Virus record (IMG/VR): IMGVR_UViG_3300006737_000112
Location: 1 to 30,542 of that record
Direction: 5' to 3' (one strand)
DNA length: 30,542 nt
Source: a virus
A program made the position numbers and the translations under genes. The stretch's first letter is position 1. Each line of letters opens with the position of its first letter. The notes beneath the pieces were generated by a model. The model was given only the letters and a program-made list of their open reading frames with translations. It made no database searches and had not been told where the DNA came from. Below, in pieces: positions 19,290-27,104 of this stretch.

Positions 19290-20693
19290 ATGGCGATTGC
19301 ACGTAACGACGAATTTAAAGATGCCTTCCTGTCTAGTCCTCGCAACTATCAGGACTTAGTTCGCAATAAAGGAAATATCGTTTATCAGAATGCACCCCTT
19401 GAAGATATGTTGGGTGGATCCGCAGCTGTTGATTTAATTAGACAATACTTACCTTATAACCTTGCAGAATCAGATTTATTTCAGTCAGCCGTAAGACAAG
19501 TCGATAGATTGCCGACAAATGTTTTAGGAGATAACAGGTCGATACAGAGAAAAATTCTCAATAAAGTTCAACAGGTTCCTCTAGGGGGCTACTCTCCTGA
19601 GAGAAGAAAAGAATTTGCACAAAACTTATCTGAGAATCCAGAGGTTGCACGCAAGGTTGTTAACGTCTACGGACAAGGAGAAGCTCCCAGTGCAGGCGCA
19701 CGATTAAAGCAAGCAGGTGGAGCATTAGCGGCAGATGTGATGAGTGATGGTTTAAGAAATATATGGTGGTTCCTGAATGCTCCTCAGGCTTTGACTCAAC
19801 TCACGACATTGCAAACATTGCACGATGCTCAGAAATCTATAGAACAAGCAGGACCTAATGCCAGTGCTGCTGAAGTAGCAGAGGCTAAAAGGATTAGAGA
19901 GTTAACGGGAGGAGAAAGCTTATTAAGAAATAGAAATGTACGTCTAGCTGCCACCGTGCCTGCCATTATTGCAATGTCTACAGGTATAGGAAATATAGGA
20001 AGACCTGCAGGATACAAAGCAATATTACCAAGTGAGACAGATCCTCGTAGAACTGATTCTCCTTTAGGTGAATTTGTGAGCAGATACTTCCTAGGAAGGA
20101 CAGGCAAACTTCTTCCTTACGGCGAATTTGCTAAAGAAAGACCAGATGTTTCTGAATCAGAGTACAGAAGATACAAAGCGTACCAATTCGACAGGAAAAC
20201 AGACCTTAATCCTTTAGATGATGGCAAATTCAACGTTTTAGGTGCGTTAAAAGGCAACTTAACTGGAATTCATGGTCCTGAAATCAACTTCATGGGTAAA
20301 TCCATGCCTGCTGCTACCGCAATCTTGCCTACATTGGCTGCTGCAGCCGGTGCACGTGCTGGATTTAGGCGTGGAGGAAGAAAGATGGCTCGAGTAGGTG
20401 GAGAATTAGAGCAGATGCAAGGTGTTGAAGCTCAAATCCAAGACCGAATGAAGCAAAGAGACAACATCATCAAGGAAGCAGCCAAGAAAGACCAAAGTCC
20501 TGCTCCTGGTCAGTTAGAAGAACTCAGAAATGAAATGAAAGACTTGAAGATTCAGAAGGAACGAATAAGCGAAAAAGGTCAAGTTGATATGTTATGGGAA
20601 ACATTGAAGTATGGTGCGGGTGCTGCTGCTGTTGGAGGAGTAACAGGGCAAGGATTAGAATCAATAAGACGAAGCATGGGTACTGAAAACTAA
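19290..20693 (+). CDS. Presumed internal virion protein, 467 aa
   Basis: Not recognised. Layout: a polar N-terminal 150 residues; hydrophobic helices at about 160-235 (DGLRNIWWFLNAPQALTQLT, then NVRLAATVPAIIAMSTGIGN); an alanine-rich segment at about 340-358 (AATAILPTLAAAAGARAGF); a long coiled coil at about 370-430 (ELEQMQGVEAQIQDRMKQRD, then QLEELRNEMKDLKIQKERIS); and a Gly/Ala tail (YGAGAAAVGGVTGQG). Several potential membrane helices plus a coiled coil suit an ejection or channel protein. The stop overlaps the next ATG (TAATG). Confidence 0.72.
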   Translation: MAIARNDEFKDAFLSSPRNYQDLVRNKGNIVYQNAPLEDMLGGSAAVDLIRQYLPYNLAESDLFQSAVRQVDRLPTNVLGDNRSIQRKILNKVQQVPLGGYSPERRKEFAQNLSENPEVARKVVNVYGQGEAPSAGARLKQAGGALAADVMSDGLRNIWWFLNAPQALTQLTTLQTLHDAQKSIEQAGPNASAAEVAEAKRIRELTGGESLLRNRNVRLAATVPAIIAMSTGIGNIGRPAGYKAILPSETDPRRTDSPLGEFVSRYFLGRTGKLLPYGEFAKERPDVSESEYRRYKAYQFDRKTDLNPLDDGKFNVLGALKGNLTGIHGPEINFMGKSMPAATAILPTLAAAAGARAGFRRGGRKMARVGGELEQMQGVEAQIQDRMKQRDNIIKEAAKKDQSPAPGQLEELRNEMKDLKIQKERISEKGQVDMLWETLKYGAGAAAVGGVTGQGLESIRRSMGTEN

Positions 20694-21178
20694 TGAATAT
20701 CGCTGGCCTAGGTGCCATTAAACAAAATGTAGGAGAGAATGCTGCTCGCAATATTATTAAGCAAAATCGTATGGCAGGTGATTCTTTAGCACGTCACATG
20801 CTTAATTTGAAATCTGCTAAAGAAGTTACAGAGCATGAGGCTAGAGCGAAGGAATATGCAGGTAAAGTCGGAGGTGAAGCAGCTGCGTGGTCAGGTATTA
20901 ATAATTTAATCAATGCGGGCATTAACTTAGGTGGTGCTTATTTAGGATCTCAAATAGGAAGTGGAAATTCATTTAGTGGTAGAGGCAGTAGTGGAACAGA
21001 TTCCTTTGGTAGAGATTTTGATGATCCTTGGGCTACAACGAACGCAACGGGATTGATTGTTGATCCTTTTGGAACTGATACCACGATTGGTGGTGCTACG
21101 ACTGAATGGAACACAGACATGGGTATTAATTCAGGTGGAGGCCTTTTCGGAAACAGAGGCCTTAATAGTTGGTTTTAA
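20693..21178 (+). CDS. Presumed virion protein with RMAGD motif, 161 aa
   Basis: Residues 26-30 are RMAGD, followed by SLARHMLNLKSAKEV, a charged helix (VTEHEARAKEYAGKVGGEAA) and a hydrophobic stretch INNLINAGINLGGAYLGSQI (about 69-88). The order and spacing repeat those of the next gene (RMAGD, charged helix, N-x2-L-x-N-x-G-x3-G-x2-YL-x-SQ), so the two appear paralogous over about 60 residues. The C-terminal half is Gly/Ser/Thr-rich and probably disordered. No known family. Confidence 0.72.
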   Translation: MNIAGLGAIKQNVGENAARNIIKQNRMAGDSLARHMLNLKSAKEVTEHEARAKEYAGKVGGEAAAWSGINNLINAGINLGGAYLGSQIGSGNSFSGRGSSGTDSFGRDFDDPWATTNATGLIVDPFGTDTTIGGATTEWNTDMGINSGGGLFGNRGLNSWF

Positions 21179-21191
21179 CTAAAATAAACTT

Positions 21192-21620
21192 ATGGCTTTC
21201 GATTTAGACCCAGTAGCCGTTTTAGAGGCTCTTAGAAAAGATCAATCCAAATCTGGATTACTTGGTCCTGACCCTGCGGATTTTAAATTTAACAATGCAA
21301 CTGGATATTACAAGTCGAAACAGAATTCATTAACACCAAATATTCAAACAGGATTAACAGACGTAGCCGCCAACAACAGTACTCAGGATGCTGTGGATAC
21401 TATGGCTGATAGTAATTTATATGGAATAAGAATGGCAGGAGATGCCTTAGAAGCAAAGATGAGAGAAGACTTGGCTTATCGCAAGCGTTTAGCTGACGAA
21501 AGATACGCAAGACGAGTTAGCCAAGGACAATCAAAAGGAGGTTTCTTCAACACACTCGCAAATGTAGGATTGACTGCTGGGAAGATTTACTTAGCTTCAC
21601 AAGGCGTTCCGACTATCTAG
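21192..21620 (+). CDS. Presumed virion protein, paralogue of preceding gene, 142 aa
   Basis: A disordered N-terminal 75 residues, then YGIRMAGDALEAKM (77-90), a charged helix (EDLAYRKRLADERYARRVSQ) and the C-terminal hydrophobic segment FFNTLANVGLTAGKIYLASQ (118-137). The hydrophobic segment matches that of the upstream gene at 9 of 19 positions, including N, L, N, G, G, YL and SQ. Function unknown. Confidence 0.72.
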   Translation: MAFDLDPVAVLEALRKDQSKSGLLGPDPADFKFNNATGYYKSKQNSLTPNIQTGLTDVAANNSTQDAVDTMADSNLYGIRMAGDALEAKMREDLAYRKRLADERYARRVSQGQSKGGFFNTLANVGLTAGKIYLASQGVPTI

Positions 21621-21635
21621 GTTGCAATATCAGAG

Positions 21636-21773
21636 ATGAACGATAGTATTGATTATCCAGAATCGTTCGAAATGTCAGAAGCTATTTACGAACAGTTAAA
21701 AACACCGAGTTCAATTATTAAGCATTATTTTCTGTCTGCTCGTCCAGAGGATCTTCCTTACTGCGAGGAATAA
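21636..21773 (+). CDS. Small hypothetical protein, 45 aa
   Basis: Read from ATG 21636-21638 to TAA 21771-21773, beginning MNDSIDYPESFEMSEAIYEQ and ending EDLPYCEE. Acidic and helical. It fills the space between two late genes in the same direction, which supports it. Weak purine-rich signal (CAGAG) ahead of the ATG. Function unknown. Confidence 0.6.
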   Translation: MNDSIDYPESFEMSEAIYEQLKTPSSIIKHYFLSARPEDLPYCEE

Positions 21774-21805
21774 GTAGTCGTATTGTATTAACCATTAGAA
21801 TCTAA

Positions 21806-21832
21806 ACAGTAGGCTTACTGTGTCTGTACAGA
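21806..21832. promoter_or_regulatory. Two adjacent dyads before the 264-aa gene
   Basis: ACAGTA-GGCT-TACTGT (21806-21821) and the perfect 10-bp palindrome TCTGTACAGA (21823-21832) lie back to back and end exactly at ATG 21833. They could be an operator or a translation-blocking hairpin. Confidence 0.4.
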
Positions 21833-22627
21833 ATGGATGAATTAGGTATTTTTGGTAATCCTAGCGATATACCAAGAAATTCGACGACCAATGTACTCGG
21901 CAATACTATCCCCATGGCTATGGGGGCTGGTTTTTTCAATAATCTTCGTAGAGGTACTACTAAGCCGTTATTAAATCTTTTGTATGGAGAAGCACTGAAA
22001 GATCCAAATGTCTTAAAAGAAATATCAGGAAAAGTACCGACTTTCCAGAATGTACAAGGATTAAGCAAACGAGTCAGCTCAGGTCCTTTACGCGTAGGAG
22101 CAGGAGTTAAAGGCCCAGGTGACTATCTGAAGCTGATGGGTAAAGTACCTCGGGTAAGAGGTGTTGCAGGTTTGACAGGTTTATTCGCATTGCTAGATGC
22201 AGCTCAAGAATTAAGAGATCCTACAGATCCAGTGGCTGTAAACGTTGCTGAAGCTGGTGGAAAAATTGGCGGCACCCTTGGTGGAGCTGCTCTAGGGGGA
22301 ATTTTAGGTCAAGCTTTAATTCCTATCCCTGGCGTTGGTTGGGTTATTGGATCAACCGCTGGAGGATTGCTAGGCGGAGGCGCAGGTAAAGGATTAGCTA
22401 GAGGTGTATATAGTGCCTTTGATCCTAACGTAGATTTAAACCAAGCTAAAAAGAAAGCACGTATACAGAATGAGATAAATAAGATTGGTATGGAACCAGC
22501 AAAAGAATTATTAAGAGAGCAGAATGCATTAGCAAGACAATCACAGCAAGATGCAATATTGGCTAATGCAATGATGAATGCAAATGCTGTTGGCGGTCAA
22601 ACCGTTAATTCATTAATAGGTTTCTAA
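21833..22627 (+). CDS. Presumed virion protein with glycine-zipper segment, 264 aa
   Basis: Not a named family, but residues about 142-185 form a strong glycine-zipper hydrophobic hairpin: GGKIGGTLGGAALGGILGQA, then IPIPGVGWVIGSTAGGLLGG. Such segments insert in membranes and pack as oligomeric channels in other proteins (bacteriocins, glycine-zipper lipoproteins). It is followed by a charged helix (NQAKKKARIQNEINKIGMEP) and a Gln/Asn/Ala tail. A role in forming or guiding the DNA-ejection channel is plausible inference. Confidence 0.72.
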   Translation: MDELGIFGNPSDIPRNSTTNVLGNTIPMAMGAGFFNNLRRGTTKPLLNLLYGEALKDPNVLKEISGKVPTFQNVQGLSKRVSSGPLRVGAGVKGPGDYLKLMGKVPRVRGVAGLTGLFALLDAAQELRDPTDPVAVNVAEAGGKIGGTLGGAALGGILGQALIPIPGVGWVIGSTAGGLLGGGAGKGLARGVYSAFDPNVDLNQAKKKARIQNEINKIGMEPAKELLREQNALARQSQQDAILANAMMNANAVGGQTVNSLIGF

Positions 22628-22628
22628 A

Positions 22629-23039
22629 ATGGCAGTAAGCTTACCTAGCGGATTCGGTAGCGCAAGTGCTGCATACCTAAATAACTTTCCTGGGAATCCT
22701 CCTATAGAAGGTTTTAGTGCTATTAAGACGACAGATTCAACAGATACGGCAAGAGAGATTAATAAGCTGAATTTTACGAAAGGAATGGATTTAGCAGGCC
22801 TTGCTTTAAAAGAGAAGGGAGACCTAGTAGAAAGAGAAATGATTAACGAGCAGTCGCAGTGGCTTGCCGAGAAAGAAATACAACTGGCAAGAAAAAAGAG
22901 TTTGCAACAAACATTAGGTAATATTTGGGGTCAGCCTACACAGATCAGGATGGCTGGAGAAGGCCTTACAGGAAGCAAGCAAAGCAACAGTGCAACAGTT
23001 AAAAATTTCCTTATGAATGATCTTGGCTTTGATACTTAG
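22629..23039 (+). CDS. Presumed virion protein with RMAGE motif, 136 aa
   Basis: A polar N-terminus (LPSGFGSASAAYLNNF) precedes a central charged helix at about 54-92 (LAGLALKEKGDLVEREMINE, then QSQWLAEKEIQLARKK). The motif QIRMAGEGLTG is near the C-terminus (105-115), unlike the N-terminal position in most other carriers. No hydrophobic hairpin. It begins one base after the upstream stop codon. Confidence 0.7.
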   Translation: MAVSLPSGFGSASAAYLNNFPGNPPIEGFSAIKTTDSTDTAREINKLNFTKGMDLAGLALKEKGDLVEREMINEQSQWLAEKEIQLARKKSLQQTLGNIWGQPTQIRMAGEGLTGSKQSNSATVKNFLMNDLGFDT

Positions 23040-23077
23040 TAATTGATTAAAATAACAAGGAGGATCGATTTACAGTA

Positions 23078-23485
23078 ATGGGATTTAACGCGGCAAAGCT
23101 TCAAGATTTAATGGTTCAGCAAGCCTCGATGAATCCTGGCTATCTGCAATTAAAAGAGAAAGCTAAAAGTGGACTTCTTAGCAGAGATGAAGCTGCACAA
23201 GAAATTAATAAATTATTGAAAGACAATAACTTTGCCAGCACGATGAGTACTGCTTTAAAAGAAGCAGCAATGGCTCCTGCTTACGCTATCGAAGGATTGA
23301 CTAAAGGTGTAGATACTAGGCTTCCAGAAGGACATCAAATGTTAGGAGATATTGGTTTAGGTTTTCGTGACAAGAGGCAAAAACAAGACTTGCAAAACGT
23401 CATCAATCCTCAATTACGTCACGATATGACATCACGCATTATTGGCAGTGGTGCTGCATTGCTTCCTTATCTACTAGGCAATTAA
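23078..23485 (+). CDS. Presumed virion protein, 135 aa
   Basis: Not recognised. Helical and polar, beginning MGFNAAKLQDLMVQQASMNP, with a central AAMAPAYAIEGLTKGVDTRL and a hydrophobic C-terminal tail (IIGSGAALLPYLLGN). AAGGAGG lies at 23057-23063, a near-perfect Shine-Dalgarno, though 14 bases from the ATG. The next gene starts directly after its stop codon. Confidence 0.7.
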   Translation: MGFNAAKLQDLMVQQASMNPGYLQLKEKAKSGLLSRDEAAQEINKLLKDNNFASTMSTALKEAAMAPAYAIEGLTKGVDTRLPEGHQMLGDIGLGFRDKRQKQDLQNVINPQLRHDMTSRIIGSGAALLPYLLGN

Positions 23486-25030
23486 ATGGCTTCTTATATA
23501 CAACGACTACCTGGTCTTGCAGAAGACGGTTTTTACGAGGAAGAATTAGAAAGGATTAGAAATCGCAAGCAGGACGTTGGTTTAACTTATGAGCCTACTC
23601 CTGTGGACGGTGGGACATTTCCTGAACTTCCTGACGATGGTCAGAACTGGAGATATGACGAGTACAATCAGCCTACGTTGAACCCAGGTGTAGGTGATGA
23701 AAGTTATAGAAATATCACGATTGATTATGCTCCGGGTACTAATGTAACGCCTGAGCGATATCGTCGAGACCAAAAAACTGCTGAAGATAGATATAACGAC
23801 ATCTTTGGTAGTCCTAGAGATGGTGGAACTTCAGGAGATGATTCTCGTCAATTACCTTCTCCTCCTCCTGATACAGGCAGAGCCGATTACGGTGGTCGTA
23901 TAGGAGCAGACCCTGATTCCATGTTCACCATGGATTTTCAAGATAAAGATGGTGACGGCACAGATGATAGACATCAAAGAGGTCCAGGTCAGCCATATAT
24001 AACTTGGGAAGATTCCACGCCTGAAGAAAGAGGTAAATTTGGTCGTGGGGGTGGAGAAGATCGTAGAGATCGTAGAGAGCCACCTAGACGGCGTGGCGAT
24101 GATCAATTTGGACCAGGCTACGGAACCTTACCTGTCGCACCTTTTCCAGAACCAAAGCCCGGACCTAGACCTCCAAGGCCTGAACCAAGACCTAGGCCTG
24201 TAAGACCTGAACCTAGCCCAAGCCCTGACCCCGGCCCTAGACCTCCAAGACGTATAGATGATGGTGATGGCTTCCCTGGCTTCGACCCTGATCGGGAATA
24301 TCCCGGCTTTGATCCTTTGCCTGGCTTCCCTGGTCGTCCTCCTATTAGCGAGGAACAGCAGTTAGATAATCAGGTAGAAGATTTGTACAACGAAATTCTT
24401 GGACGGAAATCTGATGCAGACGGAAAAGAATATTGGAAGTCAATGGTTAGAGACGGCATGTCTATGGATGAGGTTATAACATCCTTTAAGCAGTCTCCAG
24501 AAGCTCAAGACCGAAAGGCCAGCAGAAATTTTGACGATCCAGACGAATATACCGATAAAGTACAACCTTACCAAGATGTTGAACCTATAGTCAGGTATAA
24601 CGACGGGTACACTCCAACCCCTGATGAACATCAACAGAATATAGACAAACTGAAAAAGGATGACAGTTGGAGAGCTCCTCTAGAAAGATACGGTGTTAAA
24701 AGGAAAGCCAAAGAAGCAGAGCTTATTTCTCAGACTCCAGACGTAGGAGAATCTCCTAAGCAGGAAGCTAGGAGCAGAGCAGAGAAAGCAGCTATGGATC
24801 AGCAAAAGAGAGCAGAAAGGCGTTCTATCTCTAGACCTGTCCCCACAGTCTCGAAGCCTAGTACCTCTTCTACTTCAGATTTCTTAGATAGTGTGTATCA
24901 AAAAGAGTTAGGAAGATCAGCTGATAGTGGAGGAAAAGACTATTGGTCTCAACAGATAGAATCAGGTGCTCAAACTCGTGATGATGTCATAGCCAATATC
25001 AGGCGTTCGCAAGAATTTAAAAATAAGTAA
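23486..25030 (+). CDS. Proline-rich protein with two DUF4214 modules
   Basis: 514 aa. Residues 1-215 are acidic and Gly/Asp-rich, with DKDGDGTDD (153-161), a calcium-loop-like sequence. Residues about 216-290 are a Pro/Arg/Glu linker (PKPGPRPPRPEPRPRPVRPE). A first DUF4214 module follows (299-340: LYNEILGRKSDADGKEYW, then DEVITSFKQSPEAQ), a charged spacer, and a second at the C-terminus (468-514: VYQKELGRSADSGGKDYW, then FKNK). DUF4214 is found in surface and extracellular proteins of bacteria. The rod-like linker plus repeated end modules suggests an exposed tail or head fibre. Confidence 0.78.
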   Translation: MASYIQRLPGLAEDGFYEEELERIRNRKQDVGLTYEPTPVDGGTFPELPDDGQNWRYDEYNQPTLNPGVGDESYRNITIDYAPGTNVTPERYRRDQKTAEDRYNDIFGSPRDGGTSGDDSRQLPSPPPDTGRADYGGRIGADPDSMFTMDFQDKDGDGTDDRHQRGPGQPYITWEDSTPEERGKFGRGGGEDRRDRREPPRRRGDDQFGPGYGTLPVAPFPEPKPGPRPPRPEPRPRPVRPEPSPSPDPGPRPPRRIDDGDGFPGFDPDREYPGFDPLPGFPGRPPISEEQQLDNQVEDLYNEILGRKSDADGKEYWKSMVRDGMSMDEVITSFKQSPEAQDRKASRNFDDPDEYTDKVQPYQDVEPIVRYNDGYTPTPDEHQQNIDKLKKDDSWRAPLERYGVKRKAKEAELISQTPDVGESPKQEARSRAEKAAMDQQKRAERRSISRPVPTVSKPSTSSTSDFLDSVYQKELGRSADSGGKDYWSQQIESGAQTRDDVIANIRRSQEFKNK

Positions 25031-25056
25031 ACTAGTAATACAGCGAGATTAGATTT

Positions 25057-25656
25057 ATGTCTTCCTTGGCAAATCAAAGTGGAAATTCTTGGCAGTACAA
25101 ACCAGGTACGACTGGAGGAAAAATGTATGATACTGGTTTACAGGATATGGTCACATGGGTTAAAGGTAACCCTAAAGATAAGAATTTAGGTGGTCAACTA
25201 TCTGGAGCCATGATGGATTCCAATAGGATGTTGATGAACATGGGACTAGGCCTTCAATGGCAGCGTGGGCAACTTGGAAACTGGGCTGAATATCACGGAG
25301 GGATGGAGAATCTAAAGACAGGTAATACCTTGAAAATTATGGGTGCTGAAGGTGGCATTGTGAAAGAGTTAATGGGTAAGCAGGGAGAGGAAGGCAGAAG
25401 ACAAATTAGAACACAAGGAGATCAAGACAGAAAGTCTCTAAGAGTTACAGGTCAAGAACAGCGCTTAGGTCAACAAGAATTGGGCAGTCAAACAAGAATG
25501 AATTATATGTCTAAAGGTTTGCAGGATCGACTACAACTTCGAGAAGCAGGCTCAGAAAATAGAAAGACTCAAAGAGATAAGTATAACGAAGAGAGAAAGA
25601 TGCGTGCTGACGCAAGAGGTGCTATAGATAGAGCAGGTTCTAAATTCTTTGGTTAA
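25057..25656 (+). CDS. Hendecad-repeat protein, 199 aa
   Basis: The C-terminal half is a run of 11-residue units with pattern x-x-G-x-x-x-R-x-x-x-R/Q: KQGEEGRRQIR, TQGDQDRKSLR, VTGQEQRLGQQ, ELGSQTRMNYM, SKGLQDRLQLR, EAGSENRKTQR, then two degenerate units. Hendecads form long straight coiled coils. The N-terminal half is Gly/Met/Asn-rich (MLMNMGLGLQWQRGQLGNWA). A fibrous virion or internal-core role is likely. The stop overlaps the next ATG (TAATG). Confidence 0.75.
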   Translation: MSSLANQSGNSWQYKPGTTGGKMYDTGLQDMVTWVKGNPKDKNLGGQLSGAMMDSNRMLMNMGLGLQWQRGQLGNWAEYHGGMENLKTGNTLKIMGAEGGIVKELMGKQGEEGRRQIRTQGDQDRKSLRVTGQEQRLGQQELGSQTRMNYMSKGLQDRLQLREAGSENRKTQRDKYNEERKMRADARGAIDRAGSKFFG

Positions 25657-26165
25657 TGGTTATAGAAAAGGATAATACGGTTCAAAATTTTCTAACATCA
25701 TTAGACCAAGATCGCCACGAGGCCTTTTTGGTATATGTAGAAAATACATATTCGATTGTTGAAATTTGGTTATATGCAACTGTCTTGGGGTATGAAGGTG
25801 GTTTTACGCCTTTAGAAAAATGGGTCTCTAACAATTTTCCAAAATTAAATCGTAGGCAACTGATGTTGGGAGAGATTGTCAAACTGGAATATGATATTGA
25901 TTTCTTAAGACAGCAAGTACAAGCAGATATTGTCAAACCAGATGCAGCGGCAACTCGAATAGCACATCTATCTAAAGAATTGCGTGGCCATGTTGTAGAG
26001 GTTGAAAAGATGTCTCGAGGTACAGATAAAAGAGGATTAATCTTATCTGGAGCCGATAAAGTTATGAGGGAATTAAGATCTATTTTTAAGGGTAACGAGG
26101 ATATGACAAACGCTTTAGATTTAGCTTATGAATCTGTATGGGCAGCTCTCATTGAAGAGAAGTAG
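25656..26165 (+). CDS. Possible small terminase subunit, 169 aa
   Basis: Not recognised by motif. A soluble protein with helical content (HEAFLVYVENTYSIVEIWLY, NRRQLMLGEIVKLEYDIDFL, TRIAHLSKELRGHVVEVEKM). Small terminases are often helical, of this size and a few genes before the large subunit, as here, but no helix-turn-helix is clear. Coupled by TAATG to the hendecad gene. Confidence 0.6.
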   Translation: MVIEKDNTVQNFLTSLDQDRHEAFLVYVENTYSIVEIWLYATVLGYEGGFTPLEKWVSNNFPKLNRRQLMLGEIVKLEYDIDFLRQQVQADIVKPDAAATRIAHLSKELRGHVVEVEKMSRGTDKRGLILSGADKVMRELRSIFKGNEDMTNALDLAYESVWAALIEEK

Positions 26166-26191
26166 GCTACTCGTAACAGTTTCATACATGT

Positions 26192-26482
26192 ATGACTGAA
26201 GAAAAAATTAGAGAGATTTTACCTCATTTGTGTTACACGAAAGACGAAGTAGTTATTATGTTGGCCGATGCTGTAGCCAAGGCTAAGGCTATTGACGAGG
26301 CCTCTATGAAACAACACAATAGAAATGCAACAATTATTAGTATGATTCTTGGATTTACGTGCCTTGCATTATTTGTCGATGGGTTACTTAGAATTCTTGG
26401 AATTATTCCACCTTTCTTAGGTTTGGATGTAAATATTATTGATCAAATAGTAGAAAAGGTTAGGCACTATGGACAACTATAA
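26192..26482 (+). CDS. Holin-like small membrane protein, 96 aa
   Basis: An N-terminal charged helix (KIREILPHLC, then DEVVIMLADAVAKAKAIDEA) is followed by one strongly hydrophobic stretch of about 28 residues (NATIISMILGFTCLALFVDG, then LLRILGIIPPFLGL, about 45-77), probably one or two membrane segments. Ends IVEKVRHYGQL. Size and layout suit a holin or spanin-like lysis protein, though no endolysin gene is visible nearby. It overlaps the next gene by 14 bases. Confidence 0.6.
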   Translation: MTEEKIREILPHLCYTKDEVVIMLADAVAKAKAIDEASMKQHNRNATIISMILGFTCLALFVDGLLRILGIIPPFLGLDVNIIDQIVEKVRHYGQL

Positions 26483-27068
26483 AGGATATGTAGATGTCTT
26501 CCCTACGCGAATACATAAGGTTGGCTTGGATACAAAGGTAATTCCTACTGACGTATCTTCCGAGGAATTGAACTTCAAGGGTTATGCGGATGTCCTAAGA
26601 GATCCAAAATATAAAACTTTAAATGAAATGGTTCTGAAAGAAGCCTCTAGTCTTTGCCCTCGGCATCCAAATATAGGTGACTGGAAAATAGTAGCAGCTT
26701 GGATCAATAAACAGAAACCAGGAGAAGAAGGCTTTGTTTTTCATAGTCATGCAGATTCTTTTATGTCGTGCGTGCTTTATGTAGAGGGCAGCAATATGTC
26801 TTTAATTGTAAAAGAAGAACCTAAGACGAGTAAAGCTACTAATGCTACTCAAGACTGTTTCTTTGATATAGTAGTGCGTCATAGTTGGCACCCTGAAGTT
26901 GAATTGCCTGCGGAAAATGGAGACTTGCTAGTTTTTCCTAGTTATCAAATACATAAGGCGAATAAGAACACAACAGACCAAGATAGGATTAGCATTGCTT
27001 ATAATTTACTTCCTTCCAAAATCCATAATAAGAAAGATCTCCCCTGGCTCATAGATTTAGAACTATAG
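26469..27068 (+). CDS. 2OG-Fe(II) oxygenase, second of two
   Basis: The 199-aa product is a clearer dioxygenase than the first. AAWINKQKPGEEGFVFHSHA (76-95) leads into H92-S-H94-A-D96-S with H94-x-D96 as likely iron ligands; VELPAENGDLLVFPSYQIHK (144-163) provides the distal H162; and DRISIAYNLL (172-181) supplies R173, the 2OG-binding Arg. This matches phage-type 2OG-Fe(II) oxygenases of about 200 aa that may modify nucleic acid or host protein. The substrate is unknown. It sits three genes from the terminase. Confidence 0.82.
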   Translation: MDNYKGYVDVFPTRIHKVGLDTKVIPTDVSSEELNFKGYADVLRDPKYKTLNEMVLKEASSLCPRHPNIGDWKIVAAWINKQKPGEEGFVFHSHADSFMSCVLYVEGSNMSLIVKEEPKTSKATNATQDCFFDIVVRHSWHPEVELPAENGDLLVFPSYQIHKANKNTTDQDRISIAYNLLPSKIHNKKDLPWLIDLEL

Positions 27069-27104
27069 TGAACAAATATACCTTAATTGAGTTTATCACT
27101 ATTT

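Noticed and set aside
24120-24260. CRISPR or tandem DNA repeat in the proline-rich stretch
   Set aside because: The repetition is codon-level Pro/Arg/Glu low complexity inside an open frame, with no regular spacer or direct repeat unit.
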